Shown here in pieces: positions 51,224 through 59,292 of a DNA stretch of 64,000 bases (position 1 is the stretch's first letter; the number at the start of each line of letters is the position of its first letter). The notes under the pieces were generated by a model. That model was not told where the DNA came from and made no database searches. It was given only the letters and a program-made list of their open reading frames with translations. Source of the DNA: CAZWAP01 sp964632005. GTDB taxonomy: Bacteria > Planctomycetota > Phycisphaerae > Sedimentisphaerales > Anaerobacaceae. The stretch is from the NCBI GenBank assembly GCA_964632005.1, contig CAZWAP010000004.1, positions 38,705 through 102,704 on the forward strand, in the 5' to 3' direction. The translations under genes and the position numbers were made by a program.

Positions 51224-53392
51224 CTAATACAGCAGCCCTCCCACGGAGAAACTGAACACCTGCGTATCATCTTCGTCGTCTTTCATAAACGGCGAGGCGA
51301 TCTCGAAACGCATCGGCACCGGTCCGAACCACTGGGGTATCAGTATCTGTATCCCCATTCCCGCCGACGCTCGCACGCCGCCCGTATCGATCACGCCGCT
51401 ATCCACGAAAAACAGCCAGGATAGATTCTCGCCAGCCAGCGGCACTACCAGCTCGCTGTTGGCAAGGAGTATCCAATCGCTGCCTATCGGGTCTTTCCGC
51501 TCGGGAGTAGGCACGTTGGTCTGCAGCCCGCGCGTGCTCACGCCCCGGTACTCAAACCCTCGTATCCCGTAGGTGCCGGTGCCACCGCCGTAGAACTTCT
51601 CGAAAGGAGGAGCGCTGCCGGCAATCGCACCACCCCGGACCTTCGTGGCCAGGACAGTTTTGCGATCGAGCAAATCCCGATGAAGTGTCCGATACTTGAC
51701 ATAAACACCGGTCAAGACTCCAAAGTTGTGGTCCCCCGTGACCTGCTCGTAGTCCGTATCGAAAGTATAGCCGCTGGTCGGATTGTACTTGTCGTCGGTC
51801 ATATCCCGCCCAAGCCCGAGCCGCACACCCGTCAAAGCGTTGCTGCCCTTGACCCGCCAGATCTCCTTTGGGGCGTCTGCGTCAACGCCACCGACATCGA
51901 CGTTCTCAGCCCTGAAGGCGATCCTTCGGCGCCAGTTACCTTCACGCCGCTGCTCGAAGCCGAGATAGGCCTTCAGCCGCTCCTCGTCGTACGCCCGCCG
52001 GCCTCTCTCATAATACGAGCCCACCACCTCGAGCGAGGTGGGCCGGTCTCTAAAGTAAGGCTCCAGGAAAGAAACCGAGTACTGGTCGACGACCGTACCG
52101 GGCTCAAGGGCGATCCGCAGGGTCTGGCCGGCGCCCCTGAAGGCCTTCATCGTGATAAAATCACTGAAGCTCTCCGGCCAATCCGTGATGTCGAAGTTCC
52201 GCTGCTGGAAGATCAGGTGTCCTATCACGCCGCTGTCGCTGCCGACGCCGATGCCCGGATTCCACATCCCCGTAAGCCCCTCGGTAATATCCACCCTCGC
52301 ATCCATCCTGTTCGGCTCGCCGGCAACCGGTATCGGCATAATGATCGCCTGCTCGGCCAGCGTGGCCCGCTGTATGTATCGCTCCAGCTGCCCGCCCGGC
52401 TCGTTCGGCGCCATCTCCGCATTGTACAGCGAGCCCGGGGTGAAGCCGTACTCGTCAAGCACGTGACGGATTACCTTGTCCTGCGTTGAAACATTACCGG
52501 TTATGTCCACCCTGCCTATCCTGAACTGCCTGCCCTCGGTTATCTCGAACACGACGTTTGCGACATCCAGCGCACCCTGGACAAACTCGGGCCGTTGAAC
52601 CACCTTCGCATCGATAAAGCCGTTCCGTCTGTACAGTTTCAGAATCCACTGGGCATGCTCGGCGCCCTTGTGGTAAAGATACGTCTGGCCGGGTTCGAGC
52701 TTCAAACCCGAAAGCAGCCTTTCCTTCTCAAAGTACGTGTTGCCGGTTATGACAATCTCGCCAACCTTGTAGAGTGGTCCTTCCTCAATTATGAATGTGA
52801 TATGCGACTCGCCCACCGCCCGCACCGAGCTGTTCAAATAGCCGCGCCGATAGTAAACCCTCTGCAGCCTCTCTACGTCCGAGTTGACCTTTTCTTCGGT
52901 GTAGTACGCGGGCCGAACAAGCCAGCTTCGCGTCTTTGTCCTGACGACCTTCCTGAGGTCTGCGGTCTTGATACCCCTGTTGCCCTTGAAACTCACAGAC
53001 CTGATCCGAACCCTCGGCCCTTCATCGATGATGTATATAAGATGCCCTTGTGATACCCTGGCCGTGTTCAACATCACCACGTTGTGCGGGAATCCTTTCT
53101 TGCGGTAGAATTCGTTTATAATTCCCCGGCCGGTCTCGGCCAGCACTATGTCAAGATAATCACCTACCTGGATGCCCAGCTTGTCGGCGAGCGTCGAATC
53201 CTTGAACGTATGGTTGCCCACAAACTCGATCGAACGCACCACATTCTGACCGACGCCTTCTGTCGGCTGCTTCTCGGCCCGCGAGGCCGGCTGCCTCAGG
53301 GCGGCAGGCCCCGTACAACCGCAGATCACAACCGAAACAAGCGCAGAAAAGCATAAGGCCGAGACTTGTGCCGGGGTCGATTTTATCCTCAA
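51224..53392 (-). CDS. bamA: Outer-membrane assembly factor BamA
   Basis: BamA inserts beta-barrel proteins into the outer membrane. The 722-aa protein has several POTRA domains in about residues 45-350 (VRSIEFVGNHTFKDSTLADK; VSFKGNRGIKTADLRKV; IVITGNTYFEKERLLSG; VDITGNVSTQDKVIRHV), then the Omp85 barrel with GGTGTYGIRGFEYRGVSTRG and the closing strand ending FSVGGLLY. The N-terminal signal ends in VVICGC, a lipobox-like sequence, so it may be lipid-anchored, which is unusual for BamA. The only fitting start is TTG at 53392, with AGGG upstream. dnaB ends 20 bases before it. Confidence 0.93.
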   Translation of the reverse strand: MRIKSTPAQVSALCFSALVSVVICGCTGPAALRQPASRAEKQPTEGVGQNVVRSIEFVGNHTFKDSTLADKLGIQVGDYLDIVLAETGRGIINEFYRKKGFPHNVVMLNTARVSQGHLIYIIDEGPRVRIRSVSFKGNRGIKTADLRKVVRTKTRSWLVRPAYYTEEKVNSDVERLQRVYYRRGYLNSSVRAVGESHITFIIEEGPLYKVGEIVITGNTYFEKERLLSGLKLEPGQTYLYHKGAEHAQWILKLYRRNGFIDAKVVQRPEFVQGALDVANVVFEITEGRQFRIGRVDITGNVSTQDKVIRHVLDEYGFTPGSLYNAEMAPNEPGGQLERYIQRATLAEQAIIMPIPVAGEPNRMDARVDITEGLTGMWNPGIGVGSDSGVIGHLIFQQRNFDITDWPESFSDFITMKAFRGAGQTLRIALEPGTVVDQYSVSFLEPYFRDRPTSLEVVGSYYERGRRAYDEERLKAYLGFEQRREGNWRRRIAFRAENVDVGGVDADAPKEIWRVKGSNALTGVRLGLGRDMTDDKYNPTSGYTFDTDYEQVTGDHNFGVLTGVYVKYRTLHRDLLDRKTVLATKVRGGAIAGSAPPFEKFYGGGTGTYGIRGFEYRGVSTRGLQTNVPTPERKDPIGSDWILLANSELVVPLAGENLSWLFFVDSGVIDTGGVRASAGMGIQILIPQWFGPVPMRFEIASPFMKDDEDDTQVFSFSVGGLLY

Positions 53393-53412
53393 TTCACTGC
53401 CCTTTCATTTGC

Positions 53413-54852
53413 CTAAAACGGCGCCGAGTCCTGCTCCAGCCGGGATGCATTCTCGAAGCGCGTTATCCTCTCCCGGAAAACCAGCGGCACGGTCCCCGTC
53501 GGCCCGTTACGCTGCTTGGCTATTATCAACTCGGCCTTGTTGTTAGGTTCGTAATCGGGGTCGTTCTTGTGATAGTAATCCTCCCGGTGCAACAACATAA
53601 CCACGTCTGCATCCTGCTCGATACTTCCGCTTTCCCGAAGATCGCTCATCCGGGGTCTGTGGTCCTCTCTGCCTTCCGGCGCACGGTTCAACTGGCTCAA
53701 AACTACCACCGGAATCTCCAGCTCCCGCGCCAGACCCTTGAGATATCGTGAAATGGCCGTTATTTCCTGCTGCCGGGATTCCACCCGACCGCCCAGGTGC
53801 ATCAACTGGAGGTAGTCTATTATGACGCACTGGACGTTGTGCATGCTCTTCAAACGCCTGGCCTTGGCGCGAAGCTCCAGGGGCGTCAGGCTTGATGTGT
53901 CGTCGATGAAAACAGGAGCTTCGGAAAGCATCCCGCAGGCCTCCACCAACTTGCGGTAATGCTCGGTACTGAGCATTCCCTTCCTGACCAACTGCGAATC
54001 CACCTCGCTGACGCTGCAGAGGAATCGCTCGGCCAACTGTTGCTTGCCCATCTCCAGTGAAAACAGCGCGACCGGTAGATGTTCGTGGATGCCGATGTAC
54101 TCGGCGATATTCAGCGCCAGGGCCGTCTTGCCCATGCTCGGCCGACCCGCGATGATTATCATCTCTCCTCTCTGCAGACCGCACGTCTGGTCGTCAAGCT
54201 CGTGATAACCCGTCGGTAAACCGGTCACGTGGCCGCCGTGCCGTTTTTCTATAGACTCATATGCCTGAGCAACAAGATCTTTGAGCAGCGCCGCAGTGCC
54301 CCGGACATTCTTGTCGGTAACGGCAAATATCCGCCGCTCGGCCTCGTCCAGCGTCTGGCGAGCATCCCTGCCCTGGTTGTAGGCCTCGTCCATTATCTCG
54401 CTGGCGGCCGCGATGAGCTCCCGCAGGAGCATCTTTTCCTTCACAATCCCGGCGTAATACTCGACGCTCGCAGCCGAGGGCACCGATTCGAGAATCCGAG
54501 CAATGTACTCGGCCCCTCCAACCTCATCGAGGACCTTGCGCTTCTCCAGCTCATCGCGCAACAGGACCGCGTCAATGCCCTGGCCCTTGTTCTTCTCGTA
54601 CAGCGCTATCAGGCCATCGAATATGTGCTGGTGCTCGACCCGGTAGAAGGCCTCTCGTCCGAGAATCTCTATGACCTCCGCGATGCACCGCGGGTCGATC
54701 AGCATAGAGCCAAGCACGGCTGCCTCTGCAGCTACCGATTCTGGCATACTGCGGACCCCCGGCCTGCCGACGGTGCCGGGTCCACCCATCCCGGCCGGTT
54801 TCACTGCCACTGCCCGCCCGGCCTCTCCGCCAACACTTGTCCTCTGAGCCAT
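53413..54852 (-). CDS. dnaB: Replicative DNA helicase
   Basis: DnaB is the hexameric 5'-3' helicase of the replication fork. The 479-aa protein has an extra N-terminal Gly/Pro-rich tail of about 36 residues, then the N-terminal domain (PESVAAEAAVLGSMLIDPRC; AFYRVEHQHIFDGLIALYEK) and the RecA-like motor domain with Walker A IIIAGRPSMGKTALALNIAE, IDDTSSLTPLELRAKARRLK, CVIIDYLQLM and DLRESGSIEQDADVVMLLHR. Gene order rplI-dnaB is the classic one. ATG at 54852 begins MAQRTSVG. Confidence 0.97.
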   Translation of the reverse strand: MAQRTSVGGEAGRAVAVKPAGMGGPGTVGRPGVRSMPESVAAEAAVLGSMLIDPRCIAEVIEILGREAFYRVEHQHIFDGLIALYEKNKGQGIDAVLLRDELEKRKVLDEVGGAEYIARILESVPSAASVEYYAGIVKEKMLLRELIAAASEIMDEAYNQGRDARQTLDEAERRIFAVTDKNVRGTAALLKDLVAQAYESIEKRHGGHVTGLPTGYHELDDQTCGLQRGEMIIIAGRPSMGKTALALNIAEYIGIHEHLPVALFSLEMGKQQLAERFLCSVSEVDSQLVRKGMLSTEHYRKLVEACGMLSEAPVFIDDTSSLTPLELRAKARRLKSMHNVQCVIIDYLQLMHLGGRVESRQQEITAISRYLKGLARELEIPVVVLSQLNRAPEGREDHRPRMSDLRESGSIEQDADVVMLLHREDYYHKNDPDYEPNNKAELIIAKQRNGPTGTVPLVFRERITRFENASRLEQDSAPF

Positions 54853-54918
54853 TTAGCCTATCCCTGCTATACTGTACCTGATCGTCCCAGATCGGATGCC
54901 CTTTACAGCCTTGAAATA

Positions 54919-55395
54919 TCAGCTCTGCTCGGTCTCGACCTGCTCGGCCACCACCACTACCGAAACCTCGCAACTCAGGTCCTCGGCAAACTGCAGTTCA
55001 ACCGTATGCGTGCCCACTTGCTTTATATGGCCGGGCAACCGAACCACCTCATCGGGAACCGCGAATCCTTGCTCCCGCAGGTTCTCGGCGATATGCCTGG
55101 CCGTAACCGACCCAAACAGATGCCCTTGCTCGTTTGCCTTGGCCGCTATCACCGCCTCGGCCCCTGCAACTGCTCCGGCCGCCTCTTCCAGGCGCCTGCG
55201 CTCGCTCTTGCGCTGCTCGGCCCGACGGGCCTTCTCATCGGCTATGGCCTTGATGTTCTCTTCGGTGGCGATCTGCGCCAGACCCCGAGGCAGCAGGTAG
55301 TTCCGGGCATAACCGGCCTTAACCTCCACAACATCCCCGAGCCAGCCCAACTTCGCTATGTCTTCGCACAACAAAACCTTCATCGTCTCGGCCAT
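54919..55395 (-). CDS. rplI: 50S ribosomal protein L9
   Basis: bL9 is a large-subunit protein that limits ribosome slippage. The 158-aa protein has the L9 N-domain MKVLLCEDIAKLGWLGDVVE and KAGYARNYLLPRGLAQIATE, a connecting helix, and the C-domain with LFGSVTARHIAENL. ATG at 55395 has AAGGGG in front; the family core starts four codons later (MKVLL). It lies in the rpsF-ssb-rpsR-rplI-dnaB order. Confidence 0.95.
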   Translation of the reverse strand: MAETMKVLLCEDIAKLGWLGDVVEVKAGYARNYLLPRGLAQIATEENIKAIADEKARRAEQRKSERRRLEEAAGAVAGAEAVIAAKANEQGHLFGSVTARHIAENLREQGFAVPDEVVRLPGHIKQVGTHTVELQFAEDLSCEVSVVVVAEQVETEQS

Positions 55396-55547
55396 TGTAG
55401 TCCCCTTATACACATTTGCCGGAGGTATTGCAGGCTCAATCTTCCGGCCAAAATTCCAACAGGACCCATTCCATACCTCTCATCGTTGGGGCGTTTTTGA
55501 AAGCCTATCGGCCCTGCTAACGTCGACAGCCTCCGAATCGCCGCAAA

Positions 55548-55826
55548 TCAAGCCGTGAAGGGCAACAGGGCCATATAACGCGCTCGCTTGATCGCCCTCT
55601 TGGCCTTTCTCTGGCAACTGGCACAATTGCCGCTACGCTTCCGCGAGTAAATCTTGCCCCGATTTGTCAGGAGCTTCGCAAGCGTCTCGACGTCTTTATA
55701 GTCAATGTACTTGACGCCGCGCCGGCAAAACCGGCACTGGGTCTGCTCGCGGGCGCCTGCAAAACCGCTCTTTCGCCTGCTGCTTGCTTTGCTTTTTTGT
55801 GTGCCCTTGCGCGAATTCTTCTGCAT
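55548..55826 (-). CDS. rpsR: 30S ribosomal protein S18
   Basis: bS18 binds 16S rRNA beside bS6. The 92-aa protein carries two Cys pairs, QCRFCRRGV and GNCASCQRKA, that could bind zinc, and the family end RKAKRAIKRARYMALLPFT. The N-terminus is basic. It follows ssb and precedes rplI by 152 bases. The S18 with both CxxC pairs is the zinc-containing form seen in many bacteria. Confidence 0.95.
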   Translation of the reverse strand: MQKNSRKGTQKSKASSRRKSGFAGAREQTQCRFCRRGVKYIDYKDVETLAKLLTNRGKIYSRKRSGNCASCQRKAKRAIKRARYMALLPFTA

Positions 55827-55917
55827 CTTTTCCGTCTCTTACAAACTAACTGTATTCTGTCCTGTGTTTGGCATCCCCGGCTTCTGCGGCTGCAGCCGAC
55901 AGGGCTGCCGGTACGGC

Positions 55918-56331
55918 TCAAAACGGTATATCGTCCTGCTGATCCTGTTCCGGGACGTCCGCGACAGGCTCCCGGACACCACGGTCCGCGACACCAGGTG
56001 CTGTACCCGGCAGAAACTGGAAGTTCTCCACCGTAACCCTGTGCCTGCTGCGCTTGGTCCCATCCTGAGCCGTCCAACTCTCGAACGTCAGCCGGCCCTC
56101 AATAAAGACCGCACGACCCTTGCTCAGGTACTTGTTGATGTTCTCGGCCTGGCGGCCGAACGCCCGGCAGTCCACGAAGCATGTCTCCTCTCGTTGGTTG
56201 CCGTCCTGCCCGGTCCACCTGCGATTGGTCGCCAGCCCGAAATCGACCACCGCCGTCTGGTTCGGCGTATATGAGAGCTGCGGGTCGCGCGTCAGGTTGC
56301 CCATCAGAAAAATCTTATTAAAACCTGCCAT
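55918..56331 (-). CDS. ssb: Single-stranded DNA-binding protein
   Basis: SSB coats single-stranded DNA at forks and repair sites. The 137-aa protein has the OB-fold segment NKIFLMGNLTRDPQLSYTPN, TCFVDCRAFGRQAENINKYL, GRAVFIEGRLTFESW and RHRVTVENFQFLPG, then a short linker and the acidic partner-binding tip DQQDDIPF. ATG at 56331 follows AGGAG; the long upstream extension is not used. It lies between rpsF and rpsR. Confidence 0.96.
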   Translation of the reverse strand: MAGFNKIFLMGNLTRDPQLSYTPNQTAVVDFGLATNRRWTGQDGNQREETCFVDCRAFGRQAENINKYLSKGRAVFIEGRLTFESWTAQDGTKRSRHRVTVENFQFLPGTAPGVADRGVREPVADVPEQDQQDDIPF

Positions 56332-56419
56332 CTTCAAACTCCTTTTTCTCTTACCGGCCGTACCCGAATCCCTGGCTCCCGGAGGTCTCAAACCAGGCAA
56401 ATTCGCCCGACCGACCACC

Positions 56420-56983
56420 CTATGTCTCGGGCTGCCCGGCCTCAGTATCCGTGGAAATCTCCTGCTCATCGCTGTCCGCTGACTGCGCGGAGCCTTCCTC
56501 GCTCTGCCCGGCTTCTTCGGCTTCGGCCTTTTCTTGCTGACCTGCTTGAGCGGCAACCGCTTGCGCTGGAGCCTCAGCTGGCTCCTCGGCGGGAACCTTC
56601 TCGTCAGCTTTGGCCTGCCTGGCCGCCTGCTCCTTCTCTGCCTTGGTCGCCGGTGTATCTTTCTCTATCTGCTCCGGCGGTATCTGCTCGGCGTTGAGAA
56701 TCAAAACACGCATTATACTCTCGGAAAGCTGCACCGCCTTTTCAATCTCCTGGACCCTGTCACCACCAACCCTGAAGTAACTGAGGATATAGGTGCCCCT
56801 GGTCCTGCCGGCAATCTCATACGCCAGCTTCCGCTCGTCCCATTTCCTTATCGAGACGATCTCGGCACCGACCCTGTTGAGGATGCCCTCAATCTCCGCG
56901 ATAGTGTCATCCCAGTCCACGGCCCTGGCCGAATCAACCAAAAACATCCCCTCGTAGAGTTTCCTGTCAACAACAGTCTCCAT
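56420..56983 (-). CDS. rpsF: 30S ribosomal protein S6 with a long acidic tail
   Basis: bS6 pairs with bS18 on the small-subunit platform. The 187-aa protein has the S6 core in about residues 1-100 (KLYEGMFLVDSARAVDWDD; KWDERKLAYEIAGRTRGTYI; SESIMRVLILNAEQIPPEQ). The last 80 residues are Ala/Glu/Gln-rich, low-complexity and acidic. Some S6 proteins have Glu tails, but this one is long. ATG at 56983 is used, preceded by AAGGTG. pth lies 66 bases upstream and ssb downstream. Confidence 0.95.
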   Translation of the reverse strand: METVVDRKLYEGMFLVDSARAVDWDDTIAEIEGILNRVGAEIVSIRKWDERKLAYEIAGRTRGTYILSYFRVGGDRVQEIEKAVQLSESIMRVLILNAEQIPPEQIEKDTPATKAEKEQAARQAKADEKVPAEEPAEAPAQAVAAQAGQQEKAEAEEAGQSEEGSAQSADSDEQEISTDTEAGQPET

Positions 56984-57049
56984 ATTCTTCACCTTCTTTT
57001 CGAACCGTCCTTTGCCCGTTTTCCTTCGAGCAGTACATACGGGCACTCG

Positions 57050-57637
57050 TTACTGTTCACCAACTGTCTGTTCCGCGTTAAACCTGTTCATTGCCTCGTC
57101 GATCCCGTGCTCGGCCCAGCAGAGCACGGCCTTGCACGCCCTGCTGACCGCTTCTTTTAGCAGTTCGGCCTCTGCCGGCCCCGGCCTGCTCAATACGTAA
57201 TCCGCGGCGTCTGTGCTGCCACAATCGCCTATCCCGATCCGCAGCCGACCGAATTGATTTGTGCCCAGCTTCTCAATGATGTCCGCAAGGCCGTTGTGTC
57301 CGCCAGCCGAGCCGCGCGCCCGAATACGGATTCTGCCGGCCGGAAGACTCATATCGTCGGTTACTACCAGAAGATCGTCCAGGCCAAGTTTGTAAAAGCC
57401 GACCGCCGTGGCCACAGCCTCTCCGCTGCGATTCATAAACCGCCAGGGCTTCAGCAGTATCAACCTGTTATCTCCGAGCTCGCCCATACCGAACCGGGCC
57501 CCGAATCTCCTCTTTCTCACTTCTATGCCCAACGACTTCGCCAAAGCATCGACCAGCCTGAATCCTATGTTGTGCCGGGTGTGACGGTACTCATCGCCCG
57601 GATTACCCAGGCCGACGATCATCTTCACAACAGACAT
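57050..57637 (-). CDS. pth: Peptidyl-tRNA hydrolase
   Basis: Pth frees tRNA from prematurely released peptidyl-tRNA. The 195-aa protein shows the family order: MIVGLGNPGDEYRHTRHNIG with the catalytic His, LLKPWRFMNRSGEAV, VVTDDMSLPAGRIRIRARGS and GGHNGLADIIEKLGTNQFGR, then LRIGIG. Normal length. It follows rplY after 22 bases, the usual partner gene. Confidence 0.96.
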   Translation of the reverse strand: MSVVKMIVGLGNPGDEYRHTRHNIGFRLVDALAKSLGIEVRKRRFGARFGMGELGDNRLILLKPWRFMNRSGEAVATAVGFYKLGLDDLLVVTDDMSLPAGRIRIRARGSAGGHNGLADIIEKLGTNQFGRLRIGIGDCGSTDAADYVLSRPGPAEAELLKEAVSRACKAVLCWAEHGIDEAMNRFNAEQTVGEQ

Positions 57638-57659
57638 ACTTCACCAAAACCCAGCCGGA

Positions 57660-58313
57660 CTATTCCTTCGCGTCCGCGCCTTCTTCCTCGGCTTCCTCGG
57701 GCTGGCCTATAACCTCGGGTGTCGCGGGGACCTCCTCTTCAAGCTCTTCGGTCGTCTTGGCCGCCGCAACCAGGTGGCACGTGACTACCAGCGTCTCCGC
57801 CGGGCTTGCCAACTTCACCCCCTCCGGAAGCTCAATATCGCCAGCATGCAGAGCTTCTCCCACCCCAACATCCTTAATCCATGCGACAATCGTCTCTGGA
57901 ATCTCGGTTACCTTGCACTCGATTTCAAGGTGGTCCGCGTGTTCTTCGATGATCCCGCCCTCGTGTGTCCCCCGCGCGGTGCCTTTTAGCTCGATTGGAA
58001 CGGTCACCCTCACGGTCTCACCGACATCCACGCGCATCAAGTCGGCGTGAATGATGTCCCTACCCAGATGGTCATATTGAAGGTCTTTGACGAGCACCTT
58101 CCCCGCCTTCTTCCTGCCGATCCGCACGTCCATCAGCCGGTGCCCATGGTGCAGCGCTTCGACGAAAGTGTGCGCATCGAGTGAAATGGCAACCGGCTCC
58201 TGCTTATGGCCGTACACAACAGCTGGTATTTTACCCTGTCGTCGCACCTTCGCGGCGTGCTTCGAGCCGGTATGTTCCCGAAGTTCCGCTTTCAAAACCA
58301 ATGACTCAGCCAT
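57660..58313 (-). CDS. rplY: 50S ribosomal protein L25 (CTC form)
   Basis: bL25 binds 5S rRNA; this is the longer general-stress (CTC) type. The 217-aa protein starts MAESLVLKAELREHTGSKHA, with the 5S-binding domain to about residue 95 (KIPAVVYGHKQEPVAISLDA; DVRIGRKKAGKVLVKDLQYD), followed by a beta-rich TL5/CTC domain (ELPEGVKLASPAETLVVTCH) and an acidic Glu-rich tail. ATG at 58313 with AGAGGTGAG in front is preferred over the longer frame. It lies 25 bases after prs. Confidence 0.93.
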   Translation of the reverse strand: MAESLVLKAELREHTGSKHAAKVRRQGKIPAVVYGHKQEPVAISLDAHTFVEALHHGHRLMDVRIGRKKAGKVLVKDLQYDHLGRDIIHADLMRVDVGETVRVTVPIELKGTARGTHEGGIIEEHADHLEIECKVTEIPETIVAWIKDVGVGEALHAGDIELPEGVKLASPAETLVVTCHLVAAAKTTEELEEEVPATPEVIGQPEEAEEEGADAKE

Positions 58314-58338
58314 ACTCACCTCTTGGTCATTCACCTGC

Positions 58339-59292
58339 TCATATATTATTGAACATACTGCTTACCGATTCGTTTCGATGAGTCCTTCTTATAGCCTCTC
58401 CCAGCATCCCGGACACGCTCAAGACCTTTATTTTGCCCAGTTTGTTTGCCTCATCGTTCAGCGGAATGGTGTCGGTGATCACCACCTCGTCCACGGGAGC
58501 CTCCGCAAGTCGGTCAAGTGCCTTGCCGGCGAAGACCCCGTGGGTGGCACCTACGTACACCTTCTCGGCCCCGCGATCCTTGACCAGGTTTATCGCGCTG
58601 CAGACGGTCCCGGCCGTGGCGATAATGTCGTCGCACATCAGGACATTTCTCCCTTCCACCTCCCCGATTATCTCGCCAGCCTCAACCTCGCTGCCGCTCA
58701 GACGCTTCTTGTGTATTATCGCCAGCTCGCCCCCCAGGTGCGCGGCGTACTTAGCCGCCATTTTGATGTTGCCCACGTCCGGCGATACTACCGTCAGGTT
58801 GCTGAGCTTCTTGCTCCTGAAATAATTGTTCAGCACCAGCTCCCCGGTCAGATGGTCAACGGGTATGTCGAAGAAGCCCTGTAGCTGTGCGGCGTGCAGG
58901 TCTATCGTCAGGACCCTGTCGGCCCCGGCGGCGGTGATAATGTTCGCGACGAGCTTGGCCGTTATCGGTACCCGGCCCTCGTCTTTCCTGTCCTGCCGGG
59001 CATAACCAAAGTACGGAATCACCGCCGTGACACGCCTGGCGCTGGCCCTGCGAAGGCAATCAAGGTAGATCAAAAGCTCCATCAGGTGCTCGTCAACAGG
59101 CCTGCAGGTCGACTGCACCACAAAGCAGTCTCGCCCGCGCACGTCGTCCTCGAGCTTGATCGCTTTCTCGCCGTCCGGGAACCGGTCGATCTTCGCGCCG
59201 CCCAGTGGAATACCCAGGTACTTGCAAACCCCACCTGCCAACTTCGGATTACTACTACCCGTGAATATCTTCAGACTCTCATTCAGGAACAT
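58339..59292 (-). CDS. prs: Ribose-phosphate pyrophosphokinase
   Basis: Prs makes PRPP from ribose-5-phosphate and ATP for nucleotide, His and Trp synthesis. The 317-aa protein has LKIFTGSSNPKLAGGVCKYL, the ATP loop YFGYARQDRKDEGRVP, the metal-binding TIDLHAAQLQGFFDIPVDHL, and the PRPP loop VLMCDDIIATAGTVCSAINL. ATG at 59292 fits best; a GTG at 59310 would lengthen it by six residues and increase overlap with glmU. It overlaps the end of glmU by 14 bases. Confidence 0.96.
   Translation of the reverse strand: MFLNESLKIFTGSSNPKLAGGVCKYLGIPLGGAKIDRFPDGEKAIKLEDDVRGRDCFVVQSTCRPVDEHLMELLIYLDCLRRASARRVTAVIPYFGYARQDRKDEGRVPITAKLVANIITAAGADRVLTIDLHAAQLQGFFDIPVDHLTGELVLNNYFRSKKLSNLTVVSPDVGNIKMAAKYAAHLGGELAIIHKKRLSGSEVEAGEIIGEVEGRNVLMCDDIIATAGTVCSAINLVKDRGAEKVYVGATHGVFAGKALDRLAEAPVDEVVITDTIPLNDEANKLGKIKVLSVSGMLGEAIRRTHRNESVSSMFNNI

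Noticed and set aside
56332..56556. 75-codon extension of ssb
   Set aside because: It is Arg/Pro-rich, overlaps rpsF, and the SSB family start MAGFNKIF follows AGGAG.
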